The notes: generated from the letters alone by a model not told the origin. A stretch of 64,000 bases of DNA from DASRJG01 sp032124015 (GCA_032124015.1 JAQBEH010000152.1:34740-98739); one strand, 5' to 3'. Positions 17,321 through 26,173 are shown, numbered from the stretch's first letter. Program-made: numbers and translations.

Positions 17321-17656
17321 TCAGAACGATTCGACGGCCGGTTTTTCTTCGTCGAAGATCTCGAAAACCTCCCACAGCTTCGTCAGCTGCAGCAGATCCT
17401 CGACCTTTCCGGACGGCTTGAGCAACTTGACCGTGCCGCCTTTTTCTCGGGCCTTCTTGAAGCACGCCACCAATTCGCCGATCCCTGCCGAATCCATGTA
17501 CGACACCTTCTCGAGACTCAACAGGATCTTCGAGTGCCCGCCATCGAGCAGTTCGAGCACTTTGTCGCGGAGCACGACATCGCCTTCTCCGATTGTAATC
17601 TTGCCAGACAGGTCGACCACGGACACTTGACCGACCGTCCGAACCGTCGTCTTCAT
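17321..17656 (-). CDS. STAS-domain anti-sigma factor antagonist
   Basis: A 111-aa single STAS domain of the SpoIIAA/RsbV family. The phosphorylatable serine is S56 in YMDSAGIGEL, at the usual place after strand 3. Partner-switch logic is known for the family: the kinase next door phosphorylates this serine, and the unphosphorylated form binds the kinase and frees its target. The start overlaps the kinase stop as ATGA, so the two are made together. No sigma factor or PP2C phosphatase is adjacent. Confidence 0.9.
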   Translation of the reverse strand: MKTTVRTVGQVSVVDLSGKITIGEGDVVLRDKVLELLDGGHSKILLSLEKVSYMDSAGIGELVACFKKAREKGGTVKLLKPSGKVEDLLQLTKLWEVFEIFDEEKPAVESF

Positions 17657-18138
17657 CTTTCGATTCCTCCGTTGTCCATCGCGGCCGCCGAGGGCCGAGC
17701 CGAGCGTGTTGTCTTGTGCGCGCCGCTCTTCTTGTGCAGCGTCACTTCCATGCCGCGCCCTTCCAAGAACTTGAAATCGACGCTGTCCACAAAGGCGCGC
17801 ATCACGAGGATGCCGCGCCCCGAACTTCTCATCAGATTGTCCCCGACGGTCGGATCGGGCGTTGCCTCCGAGTCGAACCCCGCGCCCTGATCGCGGACAC
17901 GGGCACGAATCGAGCGAGGACGCGCCTGCAAACTCACCTCGACCTTGCGGGATGGGTCCATCCGGTTGCCGTGAAGCATCGCGTTGATGACCGCTTCGCG
18001 TACGGCAATCCCGACGTTCAATGCATCGTCCTCTTCAAACCCTGCGATCCCGGCCATCGTCTCCGATGCCGTATGAACGACGTCCACGAGTCGAACCTCA
18101 CTGGAAATCACAAGTTTGACCGTGGTTGCCGCCGACAT
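17653..18138 (-). CDS. RsbW-like anti-sigma factor serine kinase
   Basis: A 161-aa GHKL ATPase domain. The N-box EAVINAMLHGN is at about 48-58, G1 DQGAGF at 83-88 and G2 SSGRGILVM at 105-113. This is the SpoIIAB/RsbW family of serine kinases that hold a sigma factor or other target and phosphorylate a STAS partner. ATG 18138 is used; a GTG directly before it (18141) is equally possible. The basic C-terminal tail (about 137-161) is extra to the domain. It is co-transcribed with the STAS gene from a good promoter at 18189-18217. Confidence 0.88.
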   Translation of the reverse strand: MSAATTVKLVISSEVRLVDVVHTASETMAGIAGFEEDDALNVGIAVREAVINAMLHGNRMDPSRKVEVSLQARPRSIRARVRDQGAGFDSEATPDPTVGDNLMRSSGRGILVMRAFVDSVDFKFLEGRGMEVTLHKKSGAHKTTRSARPSAAAMDNGGIER

Positions 18139-18188
18139 CACCCATCCCAGAGTGAGGACGTCCCGGAACGCCCCGTATGAACTTTGGC

Positions 18189-18217
18189 AGCATAGCCAGC
18201 CAAAGCCGCCCCGTCAA
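18189..18217 (-). promoter_or_regulatory. Sigma70-like promoter of the rsbW-STAS pair
   Basis: Minus-strand TTGACG (18217-18212), a 17-base spacer and TATGCT (18194-18189). The -10 hexamer is identical to that of the mltD promoter at 26145. The transcript would begin near 18182, about 40 bases before the kinase start. It shows that the pair can be expressed apart from fabH upstream. Confidence 0.7.
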
Positions 18218-18279
18218 CGAAAACGGCGCGGCGCCTGTGCCGCAGTCCCCCGCCCGTGCTGTCCGGGCGACCGCCAGAG

Positions 18280-19275
18280 TCAGCTCCAGCGCAATACCGT
18301 CGAACCCCACGTCAACCCGGCCCCGAAACCGGTCAGGAGCACGGTCATCCCTGGGGTCAAACGCTGCGAGCGCACCGCGTCGTCGAGCGCGATCGGGATG
18401 GAGGCGGCCGCGGTGTTGGCGAAACGATCCAACGTGATCAGGGTCCGTTCCCTCGGAATCCCCAGGCGCTCGAGACCCGCGTCGATGATCCGCAAATTGG
18501 CCTGGTGGGGAACGAATAGGTCGACGTCCTCGACCGACAACCCGGCGCGGTCGAGGGCGTTTCGCGAGGACTGCACCAGCGCGTCCACCCCGAAACGGAA
18601 CAGGCTCGGCCCGTCCATTTTGATGTAGTGCTCTCGGGCTTCGACCGTTTCAAAGGTCGAGGGACGCCTGGAGCCTCCGGCCGGCATGAGGAACAGACCG
18701 CCGCCCCCGCCGTCGGCGCCGAGATGGAACCCGAGCAAGCCCGAGCCGTCGGTCACCCGCCCGACGACGACGGCGCCCGCGCCGTCGCCAAACAGCGGGG
18801 TCACCTTCTGATCCGCGGGGTCCACGATGGTCGAGTTGATCTCGGCCGCGACCACGAGCGCGTAGCGTAGGTTGCCCGCGATCACGTATTGCGCTGCCGT
18901 GACGAGTGCGTAGACGAAACCGGAGCACGCGGCCTGCAGATCGAAGGCCGCCGCCGGTTTCGCGCCGATGGCTTCTTGGATGATGCACGCGTTCGAAGGG
19001 AAGGCCATGTCCGGCGTGTACGTCGCGCAGATGATGAGCTCGAGGTCGCGCGGCGCGATGTTGGCGGCATCCAAAGCCCGTTGCGCCGCGATGACCCCAA
19101 GATCCGAGGATCCCGTCCCGGGCTCGGCGAATCGCCGCTCGCGAATCCCCGTCCGGGTCAAGATCCATTCCTCCGAACAGCCGAACCGCTCCGCGAGTTC
19201 GCGGTTGTTCAGCACGCGCTCGGGGAGAAAGGACCCGGTGCCAAGCACACCGGCCCTCACGCTCGACTCGTTCAT
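18280..19275 (-). CDS. fabH: 3-oxoacyl-[ACP] synthase III
   Basis: Beta-ketoacyl-ACP synthase III (331 aa), which condenses acetyl-CoA (or a branched primer) with malonyl-ACP to start fatty acid synthesis. The catalytic triad is complete: C117 in AACSGF, H257 in VPHQANLRI and N287 in FANTAAAS. ATG 19275 follows GGAGAGG; a longer in-frame extension into the next gene is rejected. It is 25 bases behind an FG-GAP gene, so it may share that transcript. No other fab genes are near. Some close homologues act in secondary pathways, but the general FabH role is the safest reading. Confidence 0.92.
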   Translation of the reverse strand: MNESSVRAGVLGTGSFLPERVLNNRELAERFGCSEEWILTRTGIRERRFAEPGTGSSDLGVIAAQRALDAANIAPRDLELIICATYTPDMAFPSNACIIQEAIGAKPAAAFDLQAACSGFVYALVTAAQYVIAGNLRYALVVAAEINSTIVDPADQKVTPLFGDGAGAVVVGRVTDGSGLLGFHLGADGGGGGLFLMPAGGSRRPSTFETVEAREHYIKMDGPSLFRFGVDALVQSSRNALDRAGLSVEDVDLFVPHQANLRIIDAGLERLGIPRERTLITLDRFANTAAASIPIALDDAVRSQRLTPGMTVLLTGFGAGLTWGSTVLRWS

Positions 19276-19300
19276 GACGATGACCTCTCCTCGGGATGTG

Positions 19301-20917
19301 CTAGTCGCGCGAGATGGTACCCGACGGCGCAAGCGGCGCTGAACCTCGGACGAAAACGACCGTGGCGCGGCCGCCGCTGGGGCCATCTCCCGCGAACACG
19401 GCCTCCGGCCGTCCGTCACCGTCCACATCCACGAGATGCGGCGCGCCTAGCCCCCCGGCCGACCTCGCGATCTGAAATCCGCCGAGGCTCATCGACATCG
19501 AACTCCCCCTCGGTCGCGGGAGATCCGGGGCGAGCGCGATCGTTCGGGATGCCTTGGAGGCGACGGGCTTCCGAACGGCGCGCTCGGGCTCCGAGCCGGG
19601 AAAGACGAGAAGCTGCCGTTTCGCGAAGAGGATCAGGTCGGGCCGGCCGTCTCCGTCGACGTCCGGTCCGAATTGCAGGAAGGCCTTCTCCCCATCATCG
19701 ACGTTGAACGACATCGAGCGCGGCTTCGCGAAACCCGAGGCGGTGCCGCCTTTGTAGACCTCGAGTGCTGCGATCGAGTTCTTGAGCCCTTTCCAGTAGG
19801 CGAGCACGAGGTCGTCCCGCCCGTCCCGGTCGAGATCGACCACGGTAGGGAACGCCTGTTGCCAGAGGTTGATCCCGGTTGTCGCCGCGAAGAGTGGAAC
19901 ATCGCCCGCACGCGTGCGATCCCCGCCCAGCGGGTAGATGCGCAAGGCCTTCTCACCCAAGAGACTCAGCTTGTCCGCCGACGTCGTGGTGACGATCAGC
20001 ACGGGCGCCCCTTGCAGCATCGCGAACACGCTGTCGACCACACCCTCCGGCTCGGGGAAAAGAGCCCAGCTTTCGACGACGTGCTGCTCCGCGGAACCCT
20101 CGGGATCGAGCAGCAGCGTGCGGAGCCGTCGCCGTCCGAGCGGCTCGGGGTCGGTCGCAAACACCATCCGCCCCGCCGGTGTCCGACCGATCGGGCGCAC
20201 CGCGGGCGACCGGACGGGCATGCGTTCAGCGCCCCCGCTCACGCGCTGGGGTGTTTCGAGCTCCGACGTGATGGCGACCCTTCCGTCGCGACCGGGGCCG
20301 TAGCTACGGAAGGCCCCGAGGAGCGCCACGCGCAGCGCGCTGTCCTGCGCGGCGGCTTCGTCCCACGCCAGTCGCGGACCGCAGCACGTCGTTCCCAAGA
20401 GTGGGTCTTCGACGAGGGCGCGTGTCGCCGTCTGACCCTCCGAAGAGGGCGTCACGAGGTCGATCCCGCCCTTGTGCAGAAGAAGCAGCTCCTCCGCGCC
20501 ATCCCCGTCGACGTCGGCGGCGTCGAGAGTTCCCGCAGGGAGGCCGGAACCCACCGGCTCGAGCGTGTCGGGAGCCTCGGAGCGCCATCGGTACAACCGG
20601 GCGTTGCGCTCCGGCTCGTCCGCCTTGTCGCGCACGGTACAGGCCGCCGCGGCTGCGGAGTTCGCGGCGTCGGCCTTGGGTCCCGTGAGCACGAACAACG
20701 TGCGATGGCCGTCTCGATCACGTGGGAGCGCCCATCCAAGAAGCGGTCCGTCCAGGGCGAGGTCCGCGCGCCAACCGTCGGCCAGGTGCGTGACCGCAAC
20801 CTGAGCCGTGGGCGTTGGCGTCGGGGCGACCGGAGGTTTCTTCGGCTTTGCTTTTGCAACGACGGGCGACGCCGCGCTCAGCACGACGACCATGACGAGC
20901 AGCGACACGAGTCTCAC
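19301..20917 (-). CDS. Secreted FG-GAP/VCBS beta-propeller protein
   Basis: A 538-aa exported protein with signal peptide (LVSLLVMVVVLSAASPVVA) and a Pro/Thr/Lys-rich spacer. At least four calcium-binding blades are marked by DVDGDGAEEL, DLDRDGRDDL, DVDGDGRPDL and DVDGDGRPEA, the D-x-D-x-D-G loops of FG-GAP repeats. The fold is a beta-propeller as in integrin alpha chains and many bacterial surface proteins; ligand unknown. The GTG start overlaps the stop of the upstream FG-GAP gene (GTGA), so the two are a coupled pair. A Cys-Cys pair sits mid-protein (GTTCCGP). Confidence 0.85.
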   Translation of the reverse strand: MRLVSLLVMVVVLSAASPVVAKAKPKKPPVAPTPTPTAQVAVTHLADGWRADLALDGPLLGWALPRDRDGHRTLFVLTGPKADAANSAAAAACTVRDKADEPERNARLYRWRSEAPDTLEPVGSGLPAGTLDAADVDGDGAEELLLLHKGGIDLVTPSSEGQTATRALVEDPLLGTTCCGPRLAWDEAAAQDSALRVALLGAFRSYGPGRDGRVAITSELETPQRVSGGAERMPVRSPAVRPIGRTPAGRMVFATDPEPLGRRRLRTLLLDPEGSAEQHVVESWALFPEPEGVVDSVFAMLQGAPVLIVTTTSADKLSLLGEKALRIYPLGGDRTRAGDVPLFAATTGINLWQQAFPTVVDLDRDGRDDLVLAYWKGLKNSIAALEVYKGGTASGFAKPRSMSFNVDDGEKAFLQFGPDVDGDGRPDLILFAKRQLLVFPGSEPERAVRKPVASKASRTIALAPDLPRPRGSSMSMSLGGFQIARSAGGLGAPHLVDVDGDGRPEAVFAGDGPSGGRATVVFVRGSAPLAPSGTISRD

Positions 20918-22593
20918 TTGGGCTCTCCGCTCAGGTTCAACTCGAGTCGGGCGGGCGCGGTCGCCCCGGGCTCGGGCGGCGCCAGGGTACGCGTGATCGA
21001 GAGATCGGATCTTCCGTCGGCGTCGAAATCCCGGACCCTTACGAGCATGACGTCTTCGGGTTCGTCTTCGAGCGTGATCGAAAGATCCGGTTTTTCGGCG
21101 TAACGTCCGCCGGATTGTCCACGATGGATCGTGACGGCTTTCCCGCGTCCGAGGTGGACGAAGTCCACGCGTCCGTCACCATCGAAATCACCCTGGAACT
21201 GTCCGAGGCGGGAGATCTCCAGCCGGTTGAGGTCGAGCTTGAGCTTCTCGCTCAACTTCTGGTCGCGAACCAGGCGGAACGATCCGTCCGCTTGCTGCGC
21301 TACCACGTGGAACTCGAGCCCGATGCCGATCTTCTTCTCAGTCAACGCACGCAGGGCCTGAAACATGGAGAAATTCAGAGTAATGGTGACGAGGTCCTTG
21401 CGCCGGTCGCCGTCCAGATCGATGAACTGGAGATCGACTCCGTCCTGAAAGCCCCCGGAAAAAGACCAACCCTCGGCGTCGAACTGGGTGTAGGGCTTTG
21501 TGTCGACAGAGAGATCCGGCTTCACGTGGTGGAGCCGGTAGCGCATCATCGGTTTCTTGGCCTGCTTCATGTCGCTCTTTCCCGTGTCGATATCTTCGCG
21601 CGTGACGACGTCGATGCGACCGTCGCCGTCGATATCGCCCGCCCACGCGACCCGGCGATCGGAGCCTTGAGGCGGAGCGTCCCCCTTGGTCGCGTTCGTG
21701 GCGGGTTGATCAGCGGGCCGGCCGAGGCAGGCAAGTTCGATCATCCGAGGCGCCGCGAAACGAGCCTCACCCAATCCGCGCGCGATCGCAATCCACTGCG
21801 GTGAGGCGTCGAGGCCGAGCACGACGAGATCCGCGCGACCGTCGCCGTCGGCGTCCTCGACGCGAGGGATCGGCACCAAGCGCTCCGCCCGTCCCAACAT
21901 TTGGAGGCGGTCGTCTCCGGGGAGGCGTCCGCGGAACGATGCGACGGCCGCGAAGCCTCCGTTCTCACCGCGATGAACGGCGATTCCATCCGTCGTGGGG
22001 ATCACCGCATCCAGGACCTTGTCTCCGTCCACGTCTTTCAACACGTCGAGATCGGTGAGGATCGCGCCGGTCCCGGCGAAGGCGCAGGGTTCATCGAGCA
22101 AGGGTTCCAGAGTCAACGACTCTTGCCCTGGGGACCCGGCGAGACGGATCTCCGAGAGTCCGTCGTCGGTCAGTGCGACGACCGGGTGCGTCTCGGGCCC
22201 CGCTTCGGCGGAGAGGACAAAGGTCGGAAGCGCGAGCGGCGGTCCGGCGGGGCGGTATTGGCCCGACGGCTCGGCGAGGAATGCCCTGGCTTCCCTCGTG
22301 TCGAAAAGCGCGGGAACGACTTCGGTGATCTCGACCGCTTCCTCGACGCGATCGGTCGAGATCGATCCCCACCGCGTGTAAGCGGTGACGATCAGGAGGT
22401 CCTGACGGCCGTCCCCATTCAGGTCGGCGGCGACGATAACCGCGGGAGGGCCAGGCAGGTCGAGGACGACCCGCCTGAGCGTGAGTTCGCGAGGGCGGGC
22501 GGCGTGCGCGGCGACCGCGAGGAACGCGACGGCTCCGAACAGGCCCAGGCGAGAAAGAGCCGGCGGCAAGAACTCGGGTCGACGTCGATGCAT
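20914..22593 (-). CDS. Secreted FG-GAP/VCBS beta-propeller protein, larger partner
   Basis: A 559-aa exported protein with a basic N-terminus, hydrophobic core (LGLFGAVAFLAVAAHA) and about six FG-GAP calcium loops spread through its length (DLNGDGRQDL, DVDGDKVLDA, DADGDGRADL, DIDGDGRIDV, DLDGDRRKDL, DFDGDGRVDF, DFDADGRSDL). It is related in design to its downstream partner but not a close copy. A promoter with -10 TAGCGT ends 8 bases before the ATG and no Shine-Dalgarno sequence is visible, so translation may start on a leaderless mRNA. The role is probably cell-surface or periplasmic binding; no catalytic motif is seen. Confidence 0.85.
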   Translation of the reverse strand: MHRRRPEFLPPALSRLGLFGAVAFLAVAAHAARPRELTLRRVVLDLPGPPAVIVAADLNGDGRQDLLIVTAYTRWGSISTDRVEEAVEITEVVPALFDTREARAFLAEPSGQYRPAGPPLALPTFVLSAEAGPETHPVVALTDDGLSEIRLAGSPGQESLTLEPLLDEPCAFAGTGAILTDLDVLKDVDGDKVLDAVIPTTDGIAVHRGENGGFAAVASFRGRLPGDDRLQMLGRAERLVPIPRVEDADGDGRADLVVLGLDASPQWIAIARGLGEARFAAPRMIELACLGRPADQPATNATKGDAPPQGSDRRVAWAGDIDGDGRIDVVTREDIDTGKSDMKQAKKPMMRYRLHHVKPDLSVDTKPYTQFDAEGWSFSGGFQDGVDLQFIDLDGDRRKDLVTITLNFSMFQALRALTEKKIGIGLEFHVVAQQADGSFRLVRDQKLSEKLKLDLNRLEISRLGQFQGDFDGDGRVDFVHLGRGKAVTIHRGQSGGRYAEKPDLSITLEDEPEDVMLVRVRDFDADGRSDLSITRTLAPPEPGATAPARLELNLSGEPK

Positions 22594-22601
22594 GGTGCCG
22601 A

Positions 22602-22630
22602 ACGCTACGCTTTAGGAGCGACGCGGTCAA
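22602..22630 (-). promoter_or_regulatory. Sigma70-like promoter of the FG-GAP pair
   Basis: Minus-strand TTGACC (22630-22625), a 17-base spacer and TAGCGT (22607-22602). The -10 ends 8 bases before the ATG of the larger FG-GAP gene, so the transcript should begin at or next to the start codon. An 8-bp inverted repeat TAGGAGCG/CGCTCCTA spans the -35. Confidence 0.55.
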
Positions 22631-22644
22631 CCGAACCCGCGCTC

Positions 22645-24168
22645 CTAGGGTGAGGGGCTCACGACACTCCGGTACTGCACCGCCTCGGCCACATGGCGAT
22701 CGAGGATCGACTCGCACCCGTCGAGATCGGCGATCGTTCGCGCAACGCGCCTCACGCGATCGTAACCACGCGCCGTCAATGAGAGACGTCGGCACGCCTC
22801 GACCAGAAGGCGCTTCGGCGTGCCCGACAGCGCGGCGTGGCGTTCGAGTTCGGCTCGGGCCATGCGGGCGTTCGACGCGGGGCCTCGGGGCCCAAAGCGG
22901 AATCGCTGCAGCTCCCGGGCCGCCTGCACCCGATCCCGCACCGCTTTGGACGCCTCCCCCCCCGCCGCGCTCGAAAGATCGGCCGGATCGACGGCGGGCA
23001 CCTCGACGGTGAGATCGAAGCGGTCGAGCAGTGGGCCGGACAGCTTGGCCTGGTAGCGCCGCACCTCGTTCGGGGTGCAGCGACAGCGCGACCGCGGATC
23101 GCCGTGCCAACCGCACGAACACGGGTTCATGGACGCAACGAGCATGAATCGCGCGGGGAACACGGCGCGCGCGTGGAGGCGAACGAGTGCGACATCGCCG
23201 CTTTCCAGAGGTTGGCGCAGCGCCTCTAAGGCATCGCGGCGAAACTCGGTCAGCTCGTCGAGATACAACACGCCGCCGTTGGCGAGCGCAAGCTCGCCGG
23301 GCCGCAAGGCCTGGCCGCCGCCAATCAGTCCTGCCAGAGACACGCCGTGATGGGGCGCGCGGAACGGACGGTGACGCACGAGGCCGCTCGCGAGTCCCGC
23401 CGCGCTCCACACGCGGGTGACCTCGAGGGCCTCCTCGTGCGCCAAAGGCGGCAAGATGCCGCGAAGCCGCCTCGCAAGCATCGTCTTTCCCGATCCGGGC
23501 GGCCCGGTCAGCAAGAGGTGATGGCCGCCTCCCGCCGCAACCTCGAGGGCGCGACGGGCGGCGTGCTGTCCGCGCACGTCGGCGAGATCCTCGCTGGGAG
23601 GATCGGAGGAGTCGGCCGCCTCCGGCGTTCCCCCCGTGGATGACTCCCCGACCCGCGAGGAGTCTTTGAGAAGAGCGATCGCGTCGGCGAGCGTCGAGGC
23701 GCGCCAGACCTTGATCCCCGGAACCAGGAGCGCCTCCGCGACGTTTCCCGCCGGCACGAGAACCCCGCGGCGACCCGCGGCGCGCGCGGCCAACGCGATG
23801 GCGAGAACCCCCCTCACCGGCCGGACCACCCCGTCCAACGCCAGTTCCCCCGCGAGAACGACGTCGCGGGCCGGAGCGCCGCCGAGCCGACCGTCGGCGG
23901 CGAGAATCGCCGCGGCGATCGGAAGATCGAGCGACGCCCCCTCCTTGCGGACATCGGCGGGAGCGAGGTTCACGGTGACGCGGTGCTGGGGCAACTTGAA
24001 TCCCGAGTGGGACAAGGCCGCTCGAATGCGATCGATCCCCTCGCGAACACTGCTGTTCGCCAACCCGACCGCGGCGATGTTAGGGAGGCCGCCGCCGAGA
24101 TGGACCTCGACCTCCACGAGACAGGCTTCGACGCCGACGAGGACCGCCCCCGTGGTTCGTCCGAGCAT
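22645..24168 (-). CDS. yifB: YifB/ComM family Mg-chelatase-like AAA+ ATPase
   Basis: A 507-aa protein in three parts: an N-terminal Lon-protease-like (ChlI-N) domain to about residue 125, a linker, and a Mg-chelatase-type AAA+ domain with Walker A GPPGSGKT at 222-229, Walker B GGVLYLDELTEF and the CSCGWHGDPRSRCRC cysteine segment, then the C-terminal Mg-chelatase helical domain (LSLTARGYDRVRRVARTIADL). ComM members are hexameric helicases that aid branch migration during natural transformation; in other bacteria the role is unclear. It sits 49 bases downstream of the lytic transglycosylase gene, probably by chance of packing. Confidence 0.92.
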   Translation of the reverse strand: MLGRTTGAVLVGVEACLVEVEVHLGGGLPNIAAVGLANSSVREGIDRIRAALSHSGFKLPQHRVTVNLAPADVRKEGASLDLPIAAAILAADGRLGGAPARDVVLAGELALDGVVRPVRGVLAIALAARAAGRRGVLVPAGNVAEALLVPGIKVWRASTLADAIALLKDSSRVGESSTGGTPEAADSSDPPSEDLADVRGQHAARRALEVAAGGGHHLLLTGPPGSGKTMLARRLRGILPPLAHEEALEVTRVWSAAGLASGLVRHRPFRAPHHGVSLAGLIGGGQALRPGELALANGGVLYLDELTEFRRDALEALRQPLESGDVALVRLHARAVFPARFMLVASMNPCSCGWHGDPRSRCRCTPNEVRRYQAKLSGPLLDRFDLTVEVPAVDPADLSSAAGGEASKAVRDRVQAARELQRFRFGPRGPASNARMARAELERHAALSGTPKRLLVEACRRLSLTARGYDRVRRVARTIADLDGCESILDRHVAEAVQYRSVVSPSP

Positions 24169-24217
24169 GTGATCGTCCTGACGGAGAAGGCGGGTGGGAC
24201 CGAATAAGGCGAAGAGG

Positions 24218-26086
24218 CTAGTTCGCGCGAATCTTCAGGCGCGTGCCCGGATAGATCACGCCGTCGGCGTTGATCCTGTTGAGGGCGCAGATCTGATCGA
24301 CCGTGACCCGGTAACGATCCGCGATGCGATACAGCGATTCGCCCCGGCGCACCGTGTGAACCACCAGGCTCGTGGCCTGGGCGTGATCGCCCGTCGAACT
24401 CGACTCCGATGCGCGCGCGGATCCACCCTTTGCAGGTATCACCAGTCGCTGGCCCACGCTGAGAGTCGAACGGACACCGATGCCGCTGGCCGAGGCGATC
24501 GCGGATGCGGTCGTTCGATAGTGCTTCGCGATCCGCGAGAGCGTATCACCCTTCCGCACGCGGTACGCCACCGCCGAACTCGACTCCGATGCGCGGGCGG
24601 CTCCACCCTTTGCAGGTATCACCAGTCGCTGGCCCACGCGGAGAGTCGAACGGACACCGATCCCGCTGGCCGAGGCGATCGCGGACGATGTCGTTCGGTA
24701 GTGCTTCGCGATCCGCGAAAGCGTGTCACCTTTCCGCACGCGATACGCCACCGCACCCGTTCGCAAGTCGTCGCCGCCTCGGTCCGCCGGAGCCACGGCG
24801 GGAATGATCAGCTCCTGCCCCACTTGCAGCACGGCGCTCTTGCCGAGATGATTCGCGCTGGTCACGGCCGCGGAGGTCACTCCGTAATGGCCCGCTATGA
24901 ACGCAACCGACTCCCCCTGCGCGACCTGGTGCCGAGCGAGGGTCAATCGATCGGCCACCGGCATCGTTGCGTAGGCCTGGGCCATCGCCTCGCCGAGGCC
25001 GACGGGAACGTAAACGTCGGTCGTCGTTCCCGGGGGGGTCATGCCGCGGCGCAACTGCGGGTTCAACTGTCGAACGGTCTCGGGGTCGAGGTCGCCGAGC
25101 CTCGCCAAGACCCGCAGATCGGTCTGTCCCTCGATCTTCACGACCTCGGTCAATACGGGCGGATCGAGCTGCACGTCGAAGCCGAACTTCTCCGGCTGCT
25201 TGGCGATCAGCGTCGCCGCGAGGATCGCAGGGACGTAGTTTCTCGTTTCAGGGCGCAGGAACTTCGTCGAGGCGAGCGACCAGAAGTCGTCTTTTTTAGT
25301 TTTCGCGAGCGACCGTTGGATCTTCCCCTCGCCCGCGTTGTACGCCGCCAGTGCGAGGTACCAGTCTCCGAACATCCCGTAGAGGTCTTTCAAGTAGGCC
25401 GCCGCTGCGTGGGCGGATTTGTTGGGATCGGAGCGCTCATCGACCCAGGAATCGATGCGGAGACCGTAGCGCCGGCCGGTCGCGGCGATGAACTGAAAAA
25501 TTCCCTTGGCCCTCGCCCGAGAGTAGGCGTTCGTCTTGAACGCGCTCTCGACGTGCGCCATATAGACGAGATCCTTCGGGATCCCCGCCTGGTCGAACGC
25601 CGACTGAAACGCTTCGACGTAACGGCCGGACCGCACGAGGCTCGCGGAGAAGAACTCCTTGTGCCGGGTCGAGAAGTACTCGACATAGGCGACAACCCGC
25701 TTGTTCTCCACCATCGGGATGTCAAAGGTCGGGAACGCCTCGGCGACGAGTTTGCTATCCCGCTCCAGGGTCGAGTCCGAAACTTCCGGAGTGGTCTCGG
25801 GAAGCTCGTCGAGAGGAGACACCGCGACTTCCTCCGCCGGCTCCGCGTCGTCGCCGGATGCGACCTCGACATCGGCTTCGGTTCCGGAAGGCGAAGGATC
25901 CTCCGCTTGAAGTAGGTCGTTCGACGGATCCTGCGATTCTGTGGAAGCCATTCCCGACGCCGTGGTCGCGACGGGAGCGGAAGCGACTCCGGCGCACCCG
26001 GCAAGGACGGAAACGGCCAAAATCAGTGGGAGCAGCGCCAGCAAATTCTGCCTGCGCCGCGACTCCCCCGTCGTCAAGATCTCCAT
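24218..26086 (-). CDS. mltD: MltD-type membrane-bound lytic transglycosylase with LysM repeats
   Basis: A 622-aa lipoprotein: the signal peptide ends in the lipobox VLAGC (C31), followed by an acidic Ser/Glu-rich linker (to about 100). Next comes an SLT goose-lysozyme-like domain with the catalytic glutamate in HVESAF, then KGIFQF and the AAYNAGEGKI motif, and four LysM peptidoglycan-binding modules in the C-terminal half. It cleaves the MurNAc-GlcNAc bond with 1,6-anhydro ring formation. ATG 26086 is chosen because of CGGAGA at the right distance; an upstream start lacks a site. The two central LysM modules are a near-perfect 180-base tandem duplication (separate entry). A strong promoter lies upstream. 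Confidence 0.93.
   Translation of the reverse strand: MEILTTGESRRRQNLLALLPLILAVSVLAGCAGVASAPVATTASGMASTESQDPSNDLLQAEDPSPSGTEADVEVASGDDAEPAEEVAVSPLDELPETTPEVSDSTLERDSKLVAEAFPTFDIPMVENKRVVAYVEYFSTRHKEFFSASLVRSGRYVEAFQSAFDQAGIPKDLVYMAHVESAFKTNAYSRARAKGIFQFIAATGRRYGLRIDSWVDERSDPNKSAHAAAAYLKDLYGMFGDWYLALAAYNAGEGKIQRSLAKTKKDDFWSLASTKFLRPETRNYVPAILAATLIAKQPEKFGFDVQLDPPVLTEVVKIEGQTDLRVLARLGDLDPETVRQLNPQLRRGMTPPGTTTDVYVPVGLGEAMAQAYATMPVADRLTLARHQVAQGESVAFIAGHYGVTSAAVTSANHLGKSAVLQVGQELIIPAVAPADRGGDDLRTGAVAYRVRKGDTLSRIAKHYRTTSSAIASASGIGVRSTLRVGQRLVIPAKGGAARASESSSAVAYRVRKGDTLSRIAKHYRTTASAIASASGIGVRSTLSVGQRLVIPAKGGSARASESSSTGDHAQATSLVVHTVRRGESLYRIADRYRVTVDQICALNRINADGVIYPGTRLKIRAN
24395..24754 (-). repeat. 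Two 180-base tandem repeats encoding duplicate LysM modules
   Basis: The segments 24395-24574 and 24575-24754 are in-frame tandem copies that differ at only a small number of bases. Each encodes AYRVRKGDTLSRIAKHYRTT, then IASASGIGVRST and the Ser/Glu linker ASESSS. The near identity at DNA level, including third codon positions, points to a recent duplication or to ongoing unequal exchange, unlike the two diverged outer LysM modules. Confidence 0.9.
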
Positions 26087-26144
26087 GGATTCTCCGTTTC
26101 GACCAAGACGCAGGAATGCGGACCAAGCCGACGATGCGTCGCAA

Positions 26145-26173
26145 AGCATAAGGACCAGGCCCTGGACTGTCAA
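26145..26173 (-). promoter_or_regulatory. Strong sigma70-like promoter of mltD
   Basis: Minus-strand TTGACA (26173-26168), a 17-base spacer and TATGCT (26150-26145). It is the best consensus match in the window. The leader to the mltD ATG is about 50 bases and shows no clear fold. Confidence 0.75.

Noticed and set aside
24194..25915. 573-codon plus-strand open frame opposite mltD
   Set aside because: Shadow of the mltD coding strand; the internal repeat appears in it only because the DNA repeat is shared.
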